From contig DBOB01000008.1 in the NCBI GenBank assembly GCA_002299885.1, positions 1 to 54,901 on the forward strand: 54,901 bases of DNA. The letters are read 5' to 3'. The notes under the pieces are model-generated. The model was not told the DNA's origin. It made no database searches and worked only from the letters and a program-made list of their open reading frames with translations. Below, one piece after another: positions 1 to 7,745 of the stretch. Made by a program: the position numbers and the translations under genes. This DNA is from Sediminibacterium sp. UBA657 (GTDB lineage: Bacteria > Bacteroidota > Bacteroidia > Chitinophagales > Chitinophagaceae). The number at the start of each line of letters is the position of its first letter. Position 1 is the first letter of the stretch.

Positions 1-800
1 TTGGATTTAAACCTAAGTATTTCATTGATTCTGTCTTCGGCAGCAATTAACATGCCGACTCTCCACCCTGCCATGTTTTGGCTTTTACTCAGAGAGTTCA
101 ATTCGATCACCACCTCTTTTGCACCTTCTATAGACAATAAACTTTCGGGTTGATTGTTTAAAATAAATGCATAAGGATTGTCATGACAAATCAATATTTG
201 ATGCTTCTTCCCAAAGGCAACCAATTGCTCAAAAAGCGCTTTGGTTGGACTTTGTCCTGTTGGCATATGTGGATAGTTCACCCACATCAACTTGACTTTT
301 GATAAATCTGATTTTTCTAAATTTTCAAAGTCAGGTGCCCAACTGTTTTCGGCAGTTAGCTCATAATAAAGCGGAGTGCCACCCGCTAATTTAACTGCAC
401 TTGTATAAGTAGGATAACCAGGATTAGGGATTAACACCTGATCTCCTTCATTTAAATAGGTCATGCAGATATGCATGATCCCTTCTTTACTTCCTAATAG
501 TGGTAATATTTCTGTAGCTGGATTGATCCCTTCTACTTTGAAATATTTTTGATACCATGCTGCGATTACTTCTCTTAAAACCGGAACGCCTTTATATGAT
601 TGGTAAGCATGTTGATTGTCTTTGCTTGCTTCTTCTTGCAATGTTTTAACCACATCTGGATGCGGTGGCAAATCAGGACTACCAATACCTAAATTTATAA
701 TTTGCTTGCCTGCTTTGTTGAGTTCGTCAACTTCGCGCAATTTGGTTGAAAAATAATATTCACCAATCCCATCCAATCTTTTTGATACAGTCCAATTCAT
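1..800 (-). CDS. PLP-dependent aminotransferase, class I/II (3' end outside window)
   Basis: The gene reads leftward from an ATG at 798-800 and runs off the window edge, so about 266 codons are visible. The translated N-terminus contains EYYFSTKLREVDEL and INLGIGSPDLPP, typical of fold-type I aminotransferases. The PLP-lysine motif NSLSKSQNMAGWRVG lies near the truncated end. Its start is 2 nt after the pheA stop, so the two genes are co-transcribed. In Bacteroidota an aminotransferase in this position, next to pheA and usually followed by tyrA, is thought to transaminate aromatic keto acids; that substrate is inferred from context. It shares the Phe/Tyr attenuator upstream of pheA. Confidence 0.9.
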   Translation of the reverse strand, partial: MNWTVSKRLDGIGEYYFSTKLREVDELNKAGKQIINLGIGSPDLPPHPDVVKTLQEEASKDNQHAYQSYKGVPVLREVIAAWYQKYFKVEGINPATEILPLLGSKEGIMHICMTYLNEGDQVLIPNPGYPTYTSAVKLAGGTPLYYELTAENSWAPDFENLEKSDLSKVKLMWVNYPHMPTGQSPTKALFEQLVAFGKKHQILICHDNPYAFILNNQPESLLSIEGAKEVVIELNSLSKSQNMAGWRVGMLIAAEDRINEILRFKS

Positions 801-802
801 AC

Positions 803-1639
803 TTATCCTTTTACAACTTTACCTTTTTTGTACAATCCAAATAATTTAAAATGATTGGTCATGGTTTTTAATTCCACCAATAATTTATCTAATTGTTTTT
901 TTTGCTCAAACTCAATGTCTGCATAAAAACCATATTTGAAAGTACTGCCTGGTATTGGCATACTTTGTAGCTTGCTTAAATTAGCACCACCCTGCGCTAT
1001 CTTAGCCAACACCTTGGATAAAATGCCTTTTGAGTGGTCTGTTTGAAAATAGATAGAGGCTTTATCAGCATCCGCTATTTCTACTTTTTGTTTTACAGGC
1101 ACCATGATTAAAAAACGGGTGATATTGTTTTTTAATGTATGGATATCTGGCGTCATCACATCTAAGTCAAATAATTGTGCAGACAACTTACTTGCGATTG
1201 CTGCAATGTGTTTGCTTTTATGTTGACGCAGTTGTTTTGCACTCAAAGCAGTATCTTCTGTCTCCACCAACTTCCATTGATGATTTTCCAAATAATCCAA
1301 ACACTGAAGGATCGCCATTGGATGACTATGCACTTCTTTGATGTCTTCTAGTTTTACTCCAGGATACACCAATAGGTTTTGACTAACAGACAAGTAAACT
1401 TCCCCAATCACTTGTAATTTGCTTTTTTGTAACAAATTATAATTGGGAAGGATACTTCCTGCAATGGAGTTTTCCATCGCCATGACTGCCCCGTCCGATG
1501 CTTTTGCATCTTCCCCAATTCGAACCACCTCTCTAAAAGTGGCACATGGAATCACGTCTACGTCTTTACCAAAAAACTGCCTTGCAGCCACTTGGTGAAA
1601 ACTACCCTCGTACCCCTGTATTGTCACTTTCTTATGCAT
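803..1639 (-). CDS. pheA: Prephenate dehydratase
   Basis: Converts prephenate to phenylpyruvate, the committed step to phenylalanine. The 278-aa protein is a monofunctional dehydratase with no chorismate mutase domain. The N-terminal catalytic part carries ENSIAG (residues 56-61) and the catalytic TRF motif in NITRFLIM (172-179). A C-terminal ACT domain follows from about residue 195. In the ACT domain the usual ESRP Phe-binding motif reads QSMP (225-228) and the GALV segment reads KGIL, so feedback inhibition by Phe may be altered; I recall similar variants in other Bacteroidota. It is the first structural gene after a Phe/Tyr attenuator, and the aminotransferase follows after 2 nt. Confidence 0.96.
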   Translation of the reverse strand: MHKKVTIQGYEGSFHQVAARQFFGKDVDVIPCATFREVVRIGEDAKASDGAVMAMENSIAGSILPNYNLLQKSKLQVIGEVYLSVSQNLLVYPGVKLEDIKEVHSHPMAILQCLDYLENHQWKLVETEDTALSAKQLRQHKSKHIAAIASKLSAQLFDLDVMTPDIHTLKNNITRFLIMVPVKQKVEIADADKASIYFQTDHSKGILSKVLAKIAQGGANLSKLQSMPIPGSTFKYGFYADIEFEQKKQLDKLLVELKTMTNHFKLFGLYKKGKVVKG

Positions 1640-1679
1640 CCTTTCAGTCTATTCTTATGATTGATCCTAGTTATTTAAT

Positions 1680-1707
1680 AAAAAATCCCGGCTTTTTGAG
1701 CCGGGAT
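1680..1707 (-). terminator. Attenuator terminator upstream of pheA
   Basis: Read on the minus strand, ATCCCGGCT (1707-1699), a five-base loop and AGCCGGGAT (1693-1685) form a perfect 9-bp stem. A run of six T (1685-1680) follows at once. It lies 40 nt before the pheA ATG and after the leader peptide, so it can only act as a conditional terminator of the phe operon. Confidence 0.92.
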
Positions 1708-1770
1708 GGTATATTTAGTTATTTCGTTTATGCTTTTACAAATACTACCCGGCTACTTTGGTTAAAGTAG
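1699..1770 (-). promoter_or_regulatory. Phe/Tyr attenuator: 1:2 pause hairpin and 2:3 antiterminator
   Basis: Three mutually exclusive pairings can be drawn on the minus strand. Segment 1:2 is CTACTTT (1770-1764) with AAAGTAG (1759-1753), lying inside the end of the leader reading frame directly after the Phe/Tyr codons. Segment 2:3 is AGCCGGG (1754-1748) with CCCGGCT (1705-1699), a perfect 7-bp antiterminator. Segment 3:4 is the terminator. A ribosome stalled on Phe or Tyr codons would cover segment 1 and free segment 2 to pair with segment 3, so transcription continues into pheA. The pairing is seen in the sequence; the mechanism is inferred from the enterobacterial pheA/trp model. Confidence 0.9.
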
Positions 1771-1811
1771 AAATAAAAGAAAAAGTAAAACCAGTTGCTA
1801 TTTGCTTTCAT
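1728..1811 (-). CDS. pheL: phe operon leader peptide (27 aa)
   Basis: A 27-codon frame, ATG at 1809-1811 and TAA at 1728-1730, encodes a peptide that begins MKANSNW. It then has nine consecutive aromatic residues, FYFFFYFYF (residues 8-16), and another Phe at 24. In total it holds seven Phe, three Tyr and one Trp. Such a composition has no plausible role other than sensing charged tRNA-Phe and tRNA-Tyr. The frame ends just before the terminator hairpin and overlaps the 1:2 hairpin, as attenuation requires. The mixture of Phe and Tyr fits an operon serving both branches. The ATG lies 7 nt after a -7 element, so the mRNA is probably almost leaderless. Confidence 0.92.
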   Translation of the reverse strand: MKANSNWFYFFFYFYFNQSSRVVFVKA

Positions 1812-1818
1812 CGTGGTA

Positions 1819-1826
1819 CAAAGATA
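1819..1826 (-). promoter_or_regulatory. -7 promoter element of the phe operon
   Basis: TATCTTTG on the minus strand matches the Bacteroidota TAnnTTTG -7 consensus. It ends 7 nt before the leader-peptide ATG. I do not see a convincing TTG -33 element at the usual spacing. Confidence 0.7.
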
Positions 1827-1925
1827 GGCTAAAAGTCCCTAAAATAGCCTGAAACAACAAAGTTTTTTACATTTTACTAACAAGTATTCGTACTATTCTT
1901 AAGCAAATACCCATTGACCCTGAAA

Positions 1926-1960
1926 TACAAAAAAGGCACTATGTTGAACAAAGTGCCTTT
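1926..1960 (-). terminator. Rho-independent terminator of the small lipoprotein gene
   Basis: On the minus strand AAAGGCACT (1960-1952) pairs with AGTGCCTTT (1940-1932) over an 11-nt loop and continues into TTT. It lies 50 nt after the lipoprotein stop codon and upstream of the phe promoter, separating the two units. Confidence 0.85.
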
Positions 1961-2010
1961 ATGATTGATCTCCATTGAATGGAGGACAATAGTTAGATTT
2001 TGTTGATCTA

Positions 2011-2184
2011 CTACTTAGTAGCAGCAGAATCAGTAGCAGTTGAATCAGTTGCAACAGCAGCAGAATCAACAGCAACTACAGCTGTATCAACAGTTGCAGC
2101 AGCAGAATCAGTTGTAGCTTCAGTAGAAGCACCACCACATGCAGTTAAAGCAGCGATAGCGAAGATTGCGAATACTTTTTTCAT
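2011..2184 (-). CDS. Small Ala/Thr/Asp/Ser-rich lipoprotein (57 aa)
   Basis: The frame starts at ATG 2182-2184 and ends with TAG at 2011-2013. It begins MKKVFAIFAIAALTACGG, a lipoprotein signal with lipobox LTAC (cleavage before Cys16). The remaining 41 residues are a low-complexity chain of Ala, Thr, Asp, Ser and Val with recurring TDSA/VDSA units and no aromatic residue, so no folded domain is expected. It is monocistronic, between a terminator and the divergent sigma-factor gene. I recall similar short Thr/Asp/Ala-rich lipoproteins in Chitinophagaceae, but the function is unknown. The opposite strand also has a long frame here, which I regard as a by-product of the repetitive codons. Confidence 0.82.
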   Translation of the reverse strand: MKKVFAIFAIAALTACGGASTEATTDSAAATVDTAVVAVDSAAVATDSTATDSAATK

Positions 2185-2292
2185 TAGAATGAGTTTTAAT
2201 GTTTAAATGATACTCTTAATACCCTATTCGATAAAAGGTAACCTTGATTTTGTAAAAAATTTAAAAACAAGGCATTTTTACCCTAGTTGGGT

Positions 2293-2300
2293 TACTTTTG
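2293..2300 (+). promoter_or_regulatory. -7 element of the sigma factor/protease operon
   Basis: TACTTTTG matches TAnnTTTG. It overlaps the TTG that would open the longest version of the sigma-factor frame, so translation must start further downstream. Confidence 0.6.
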
Positions 2301-2321
2301 TACCCTAATCGTATTAATCTC

Positions 2322-2888
2322 TTGAAAGCTGAACTCAACGAACAAGCCCTTTTAAAAGGGTTAGCAGAAAATGACTCCAAGGCGGTGGAAGCCCTCTATA
2401 AAAGTCATTTTAGTATGATTCAGCACTTTGTTACCAATAACAATGGCTCTTTTGATGATGCAAGGGATATTTTTCAGGAGGCGATGATTGCATTGTACGA
2501 GAAAGTACAATTAGAACATTTTACCCTTTCCTGTCAAATTAAAACCTATTTATTCTCTATCTGTAAAAACCTTTGGTTAAAAAGGCTACAACAAATGGGA
2601 AAATATAGTACCCCTCTAAGTGCTCAAGAAGAATCGATCTCGGTAGAAGAAGACCTAGATCAATTTGAGAAAAAAGATGCTGCTTTTGCAATTATGGATC
2701 GAGCCTTGAATAGTCTTGGCGAACCATGTAAGAGTTTGTTAGAAGGGTATTATTTAAATAAAAAAGGAATGCAGGAACTAGCAAGTCAGTTTGGATATAC
2801 CAATGCAGACAATGCTAAGAACCAAAAATATAAATGTTTAATGCGCCTAAAGAAACTCTTTTTTGCGCAATATAATATAGGAGAATAA
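2322..2888 (+). CDS. RNA polymerase sigma factor, sigma-70 family (ECF type)
   Basis: The product is an ECF-type sigma factor of about 188 aa. Region 2 is visible as ENDSKAVEALYKSHF followed by DDARDIFQEAMIALYEKV. Region 4 is LGEPCKSLLEGYYLNKKGMQELA plus a basic tail. I chose TTG 2322 because the alternative TTG at 2298 lies inside a TAnnTTTG promoter element; neither frame has an ATG here. The protease gene starts 4 nt after the stop, so the two are co-transcribed and probably act together. The target regulon cannot be read from the sequence. Confidence 0.88.
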   Translation: MKAELNEQALLKGLAENDSKAVEALYKSHFSMIQHFVTNNNGSFDDARDIFQEAMIALYEKVQLEHFTLSCQIKTYLFSICKNLWLKRLQQMGKYSTPLSAQEESISVEEDLDQFEKKDAAFAIMDRALNSLGEPCKSLLEGYYLNKKGMQELASQFGYTNADNAKNQKYKCLMRLKKLFFAQYNIGE

Positions 2889-2892
2889 CCAT

Positions 2893-4005
2893 ATGGACGA
2901 TATTCAATTACAGGAAACGATAGAACGATATTTAACAGGCGATATGTCTGTTGAAGAACGTACTCAATTTGAGGCTATCCGTAAAGCTACGCCTGAGATT
3001 GATCAGATGGTGATTGAGCATGCCATGTTCTTAAGAGAAATGGATATCTATGTAAATCGTAAAAATTTCTCTAAATTAAATAAACAAGTATTCAATCAAT
3101 TACTAGATGCTGGTACATGGGCACCTGAAGCAGAACAATCAACTTCATCTAGAGTGATTCAACTTTGGAGCAAGTATAAGAAAGTCACTGCCATTGCAGC
3201 TTCTGTAGGTGGATTTATTGCATTATTTACTTCGGCTATGATGCTTTTCTTTTTTCCTAGTATCAATGGAAATCAAATTTTAGAGTTGAGCAAGGCTGTT
3301 GAGAAAATTGAACAAAATCAAAAAGTACAAGGCCATTTATTGAACGAGGTAAAAACAAAGGTTCCAGAGAATGCAAAATTAGTGAGCGGCGGTTCTGGCT
3401 TTTTAATTGACACCAAAGGTTTTGTGATTACCAATGCGCATGTCTTAAAAGGAGAAGGTGCGATTGTAGTGAATAGTTTAGGACAAGAATTTAAAGCAAC
3501 CATTGTATATAGCGACAAGAATTCAGATTTAGCGCTTTTAAAAATCGAAGACGAAGACTATAAACAAGCAAAAGCTTTACCATTCACCATTCGTAAAAAG
3601 TCAAGTGATTTAGGAGAAGATATTTTTACTTTAGGCTTCCCAAGAAATGACAATGACATTGTATACGGTAAAGGATATTTAAGTGCTCAAACTGGATTCA
3701 ATGGAGATAGCAATACCTATCAAATTCAGATTAGCGCTAACCCTGGCTATTCTGGCGCACCTGTTTTCAATGAAAAGAACGAACTGATTGGAATCATGAG
3801 CAGTAGACAAAAACTTGCCGAAGGCGTTGCCTTTGCTATTAAGTCTGATAAATTATTTGATTTGGTAGAAACATTAGAGGAGAATGAATTAACCAAGGAC
3901 CTCAATGTTAAATTGAATAAGCAAAAAGTAAAAGGTTCCAAGAACCGCAAAGCACAAATCAACAGCTTTAAGAATTACATCTACAGCGTTCGTGCTTTCA
4001 ACTAA
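2893..4005 (+). CDS. Membrane-anchored trypsin-like serine protease with anti-sigma-like N-terminus
   Basis: The 370-aa protein has three parts. Residues 1-90 are helical and acidic and resemble the cytoplasmic part of Bacteroidota anti-sigma factors (IERYLTGDMSVEERTQFEAI). A single membrane segment spans about 97-121. A chymotrypsin-fold protease domain follows from about 165, probably on the periplasmic side. The triad is His183 (TNAHVL), Asp212 (NSDLALLK) and Ser287 (NPGYSGAP). There is no PDZ domain, unlike DegS/DegP. The partner is the sigma factor 4 nt upstream. The layout suggests one protein combining sigma-factor binding with stress-sensing proteolysis, but the anti-sigma role is inferred from position and resemblance only. 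Confidence 0.85.
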   Translation: MDDIQLQETIERYLTGDMSVEERTQFEAIRKATPEIDQMVIEHAMFLREMDIYVNRKNFSKLNKQVFNQLLDAGTWAPEAEQSTSSRVIQLWSKYKKVTAIAASVGGFIALFTSAMMLFFFPSINGNQILELSKAVEKIEQNQKVQGHLLNEVKTKVPENAKLVSGGSGFLIDTKGFVITNAHVLKGEGAIVVNSLGQEFKATIVYSDKNSDLALLKIEDEDYKQAKALPFTIRKKSSDLGEDIFTLGFPRNDNDIVYGKGYLSAQTGFNGDSNTYQIQISANPGYSGAPVFNEKNELIGIMSSRQKLAEGVAFAIKSDKLFDLVETLEENELTKDLNVKLNKQKVKGSKNRKAQINSFKNYIYSVRAFN

Positions 4006-4073
4006 GTCAAATTAGTCTTACAAAATACAAGAAAGTTTTACAAGCAATTATTGTAAGTATTATAAGGAAGTAA

Positions 4074-4985
4074 TTATGAATTACTCCAAAGATTCGTAGG
4101 ATATACTTTCGCATCCACCAATGCATCAATACTCGCTTTCACGCCTGGTGCATCTTCTTTATAAGTTACACCAAACCATTTTGCATTCGTAGGGATTACT
4201 TTCACAGCACCTAAATCCAATGCTTTGAATCTGCCTGCTACGAAAGGAATATAAAATTCAGATTTTAAAGCCTGTCCTTCTCTTTCTAAGAATAGTTTGA
4301 ATTCAGCTGCACATAAATCAATAAAGCCTGGCGCAAAACACATAAAGTTCATACTCACTCTTGTGTCTTCTTGTAGCGGTGTTTCAATGCCATCTTCTTC
4401 AAAAACAATACCAGCACCTTCTTTTCTATAAATTTTAGTACGCTCATTGATTGTAGTTAAATAACCGGCTGCGTCTAAACTACATACACCCCTACTCACC
4501 GTTCCGTTTTCACTTAATGTATTCGATAGTTCGTAACCCAGTATGCAATATTCTTTTTCAGAACATGTTGTAGTTAAAAAAGTATACGCTTCTACAAATG
4601 CTTCTTGTCCATAATAATCATCTGCATTGATCACAGCAAATGGTTCATTCACTACTCCCTTGGTACATAACAATGCATGTGCAGTGCCCCAAGGCTTGGT
4701 TCTTTCTTGTGGTATGGTAAAGCCTTCTGTATATTGATCTAAGGACTGAAATACATAAGCGATCTCAATCTTACCTTTAAGTTTTGGTTCCAATACTGCT
4801 TTAAAAGCTTCAGCAAAGTCTGCTCTAATGATGAATACCACTTTACCAAATCCAGCTCTTATGGCATCATAAATCGAATATTCCATAATGGTTTCGCCAC
4901 TTGGACCAAACCCCTCTGTTTGTTTCATGCTGCCATATCTACTTGCCATTCCAGCTGCTAATATCACTAATGTCGGTGCACTCAT
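4074..4985 (-). CDS. Sugar nucleotidyltransferase family protein
   Basis: A 303-aa protein with the N-terminal signature of nucleoside-triphosphate sugar transferases, LAAGMASRYGSMKQ (residues 9-22), where Arg16 and Lys21 are the expected catalytic residues. NADDYYG near residue 120 supplies the metal/nucleotide-binding Asp. It most resembles glucose-1-phosphate uridylyl/thymidylyltransferase-like proteins, but there is no hexapeptide-repeat acyltransferase tail and the sugar is not identifiable. It is monocistronic, transcribed away from the PLP enzyme at 5037, with TAATTTTG at 5028-5035 as likely promoter. Confidence 0.85.
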   Translation of the reverse strand: MSAPTLVILAAGMASRYGSMKQTEGFGPSGETIMEYSIYDAIRAGFGKVVFIIRADFAEAFKAVLEPKLKGKIEIAYVFQSLDQYTEGFTIPQERTKPWGTAHALLCTKGVVNEPFAVINADDYYGQEAFVEAYTFLTTTCSEKEYCILGYELSNTLSENGTVSRGVCSLDAAGYLTTINERTKIYRKEGAGIVFEEDGIETPLQEDTRVSMNFMCFAPGFIDLCAAEFKLFLEREGQALKSEFYIPFVAGRFKALDLGAVKVIPTNAKWFGVTYKEDAPGVKASIDALVDAKVYPTNLWSNS

Positions 4986-5027
4986 TTTTCTTTATTTAAT
5001 TGTATTTTCACAATCCATTAAGGTCGT

Positions 5028-5035
5028 CAAAATTA
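5028..5035 (-). promoter_or_regulatory. -7 element for the nucleotidyltransferase gene
   Basis: TAATTTTG on the minus strand fits TAnnTTTG and lies 42 nt before the ATG at 4985. It directly abuts the divergent gene's start at 5037. Confidence 0.55.
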
Positions 5036-5036
5036 G

Positions 5037-5942
5037 TTGATTTATCTTAAATATAAAATTTTGCATATAAAGCCTCCAATACAATCCATCTTATCCTTGA
5101 GTCAACCACAAAAGGTGGATCTATTAAGACTGGACCTCTTACATCCGGTTGTAAGTGGGAACAAATTCTATAAGCTTAGATATTATATTGAATTAGCAAT
5201 CGAAAATGGGACTTCCACAATAGCTAGTTTTGGTGGACCATATTCTAATCATATTGTAGCTTTAGCTTATACAGCAAAGGAAGCAGGGCTAAAGAGCATT
5301 GGCTATATCCGAACAAATGAAGATGAACCAATCACGCCTAGTTTAAAAGAAGCAAAGGCATATGGGATGGAATTAGTCTACTTAGGCAGGATGGAATTCC
5401 AATCCAAAAAAGATGCTATTCTAAACTCAAGCGATACCAATACTGATTGTTTTTTTATAGACGAAGGCGGTTATGGAGCCATTGGAGCAAAAGGGGCTGC
5501 AACTATTTTAACTGAGCACAATACAACTCATTATAATTATATTATTTGCGCAGTTGGCACAGGGACCATGCTTGCTGGAATAATCAATGCTGCAGATACC
5601 CATCAAAAAATAATTGGTATCCCGGTTTTAAAAAACGAAGGCAGTATTGAATCTGAAATAAATGCATTGTTAGTTGATAAAAATAGCACCTATACTTTAT
5701 TGCATCAATTTCATCAAGGGGGTTATGCAAAAACCAATCCAACTATGGTTGCGTTTATGAACAAGTTTTGGGACACAGAAAAAATACCAACTGATATTGT
5801 GTATACCAGTAAATTATTATTTGGTGTGACACAATTGCTTCAAGAAAATTATTTTGAAAAAGATGCATCCATTTTAGTCATACACAGTGGAGGTTTGCAG
5901 GGGAATCGATCTTTGCCAGTAGGTACTTTGAAATTCTGTTAA
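5037..5942 (+). CDS. 1-aminocyclopropane-1-carboxylate deaminase/D-cysteine desulfhydrase family PLP enzyme
   Basis: A fold-type II PLP enzyme of about 300 aa. The PLP-binding lysine is Lys43 in VVSGNKFYKL, followed by SFGGPYSNH, the conserved Asn/His loop of this family. The glycine-rich phosphate loop is CAVGTGTML. The family contains ACC deaminases and D-cysteine desulfhydrases; sequence alone does not separate them, and in Bacteroidota the desulfhydrase-like activity is the likelier one. No ATG start exists near the N-terminus: TTG 5037 is used here and TTG 5061 (MHIKPPIQ) is equally possible. Its stop overlaps that of lipB, which converges on it. Confidence 0.85.
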   Translation: MIYLKYKILHIKPPIQSILSLSQPQKVDLLRLDLLHPVVSGNKFYKLRYYIELAIENGTSTIASFGGPYSNHIVALAYTAKEAGLKSIGYIRTNEDEPITPSLKEAKAYGMELVYLGRMEFQSKKDAILNSSDTNTDCFFIDEGGYGAIGAKGAATILTEHNTTHYNYIICAVGTGTMLAGIINAADTHQKIIGIPVLKNEGSIESEINALLVDKNSTYTLLHQFHQGGYAKTNPTMVAFMNKFWDTEKIPTDIVYTSKLLFGVTQLLQENYFEKDASILVIHSGGLQGNRSLPVGTLKFC

Positions 5943-6646
5943 ACTAATTCGCAATCAAAGATGGCTTCAAAATGGAATTTGATTTTTTGTTTTACTTCTT
6001 CGTAATCTATTTTCTTCCCTAATTCTTTTTCTAAAGAAGTCACTGTCTTTCCTTGAATGCCACAGGGAACAATGAATTCAAAATGAGACAAGTCTGTATT
6101 CACATTCAAAGCGAATCCATGCATGGTAATCCAGCGACTACATTTAATCCCCATAGCACAAATCTTTCTTGCTACAAATGGATCCTGCGGATCTAACCAA
6201 ACGCCTGTTTCACCAGCGCTTCTTTCGCCCTTTAGTCCATATTCTGCAAGTACTTGAATTATCACTTCCTCCAAACTTCTCAAATACCAACCCAAGTCTG
6301 GTTTGAATTTATCTAAGTCAACAATCGGATAACCCACCACTTGTTGTAAACCATGGTAAGTGATATCTCCCCCTCTATTTATATGAAAATACTCAATGCC
6401 CAATACTTTTAATTGTTCATCGGACACCAACACATTGGACCTGTTGCCATTTTTACCCAAAGTGAAAACGGGTGGATGTTCTACCAAAATGAATCGATGT
6501 TGAGTGGCCGCCTCAGAAGCTTCCTTATTTTGTGTCCTCGCTTCGGTCTTTAGCGCAACAGCCTCTTTTAAAAGCTGTTCTTGGTAATCCCAAGTTGGCT
6601 GGTAAGATTGTATTCCTAAATCTTCGAAAATTACTTGTTGGCGCAT
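5939..6646 (-). CDS. lipB: Lipoyl(octanoyl) transferase
   Basis: Transfers octanoyl groups from acyl carrier protein to lipoyl domains of 2-oxoacid dehydrogenases and the glycine cleavage system. The 235-aa protein has the family motif RGGDITYHG (91-99), followed by LQQ where PGQ is usual. The catalytic Cys195 is in VPCGI and the catalytic Lys161 in RKICAMGIK. It runs divergently from the pseudouridine synthase, and its stop overlaps the PLP enzyme gene by 4 nt. TAACTTTG ends 4 nt before the ATG, so the transcript is probably leaderless. Confidence 0.95.
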   Translation of the reverse strand: MRQQVIFEDLGIQSYQPTWDYQEQLLKEAVALKTEARTQNKEASEAATQHRFILVEHPPVFTLGKNGNRSNVLVSDEQLKVLGIEYFHINRGGDITYHGLQQVVGYPIVDLDKFKPDLGWYLRSLEEVIIQVLAEYGLKGERSAGETGVWLDPQDPFVARKICAMGIKCSRWITMHGFALNVNTDLSHFEFIVPCGIQGKTVTSLEKELGKKIDYEEVKQKIKFHFEAIFDCELV

Positions 6647-6650
6647 AGAA

Positions 6651-6686
6651 CAAAGTTACAAACTAAGCGGCAATAACTTACTTTTG
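6651..6686. promoter_or_regulatory. Divergent promoters of lipB and the pseudouridine synthase
   Basis: Two TAnnTTTG elements face away from each other: TAACTTTG on the minus strand (6658-6651) for lipB and TACTTTTG on the plus strand (6679-6686) for the pseudouridine synthase. Each ends exactly 4 nt before its ATG, which predicts leaderless transcripts on both sides. Confidence 0.75.
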
Positions 6687-6690
6687 CATC

Positions 6691-7728
6691 ATGTCAACTG
6701 AAGAGCTACAAATTGAGAACGAAGATGTCTATGAAAAACTGACCTATATCGTAGATAAGGGTCAAGAACCTATGCGTATAGATAAATGGGTTCAAATGAG
6801 AATTGTGGGGTTAACAAGAAGCAAATTACAGAATGGGATTGAGGGTGGATTCTTAACGGTGAATGGAAAAGTAGTTAAAAGTAATTACCGCACCCGTCCA
6901 GGAGATGAAGTAGTGTATATGAGCTATGTCAATCCGGATTATACCGAATTGAAACCAGAGGAAATGGCTTTGGATATTGTATATGAAGATGACGCCATCA
7001 TGGTCATTAATAAGCCATCCAATATGGTGGTACATCCGGGCATTGGGAATTACACTGGCACTTTACTCAATGGTGTAGCATTTCATTTATTACAACAGAA
7101 CCCAAATTTGAATGAGGAAATTCTTCCAAGATTTGGCTTGGTGCATCGTATAGATAAAAACACCACTGGTTTAATTGTACTTGCAAAAACACCAGAAGCT
7201 GCTAGTCATTTAGCAAAACAGTTTTTTAATCATACGGTTGAACGAAAATATGTTGCATTGGTTTGGGGGAATATGGAGGAAGATGAAGGCACAGTGAATG
7301 CGCACATCGCTAGACATAAAACTTTCCGTAAAATGTTTGACGCCTACCCTGAAGGTGAAGTTGGTAAGCATGCCATCACCCATTATAAAGTGATAGAGCG
7401 TTATAATTATACCACCCTTGTATCATGTGTATTGGAAACTGGGAGAACGCATCAGATCCGTGTGCACATGAAACATATTGGACATACTTTATTCAATGAC
7501 CAAGAATACGGAGGAGATAGAATTTTAAAGGGTACTATTTATACCAAGTACAAACAATTCGTAGACAATTGTTTTGATGCTTGTCCTAGATGCGCTTTAC
7601 ACGCGGCTACACTAGGTTTTATTCATCCAACCACCGAGGAGATGATGCGCTTTGACAGTCCATTACCTTCAGATATGGAAGCAGCCATTACTAAGTGGAA
7701 GAACTATAAAGCCGCAGCACATACTTAG
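6691..7728 (+). CDS. RluA/RluD-family 23S rRNA pseudouridine synthase
   Basis: Isomerises uridine in 23S rRNA. The 345-aa protein has an N-terminal S4 RNA-binding domain (about 28-85) and the family motif HRIDKNTTG (152-160), where Asp155 is the catalytic aspartate. Length and domain order match RluD rather than the shorter RluA, but the exact target uridines cannot be told from sequence. The start ATG is placed 4 nt after a -7 element. A strong bidirectional terminator follows. Confidence 0.93.
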   Translation: MSTEELQIENEDVYEKLTYIVDKGQEPMRIDKWVQMRIVGLTRSKLQNGIEGGFLTVNGKVVKSNYRTRPGDEVVYMSYVNPDYTELKPEEMALDIVYEDDAIMVINKPSNMVVHPGIGNYTGTLLNGVAFHLLQQNPNLNEEILPRFGLVHRIDKNTTGLIVLAKTPEAASHLAKQFFNHTVERKYVALVWGNMEEDEGTVNAHIARHKTFRKMFDAYPEGEVGKHAITHYKVIERYNYTTLVSCVLETGRTHQIRVHMKHIGHTLFNDQEYGGDRILKGTIYTKYKQFVDNCFDACPRCALHAATLGFIHPTTEEMMRFDSPLPSDMEAAITKWKNYKAAAHT

Positions 7729-7745
7729 TTAAAAATATCTCACAT

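Noticed and set aside
2000..2206. Plus-strand frame rich in Ala, Val, Glu and Ser
   Set aside because: It is the mirror of the low-complexity lipoprotein gene on the minus strand, which has a proper signal peptide, lipobox and terminator.
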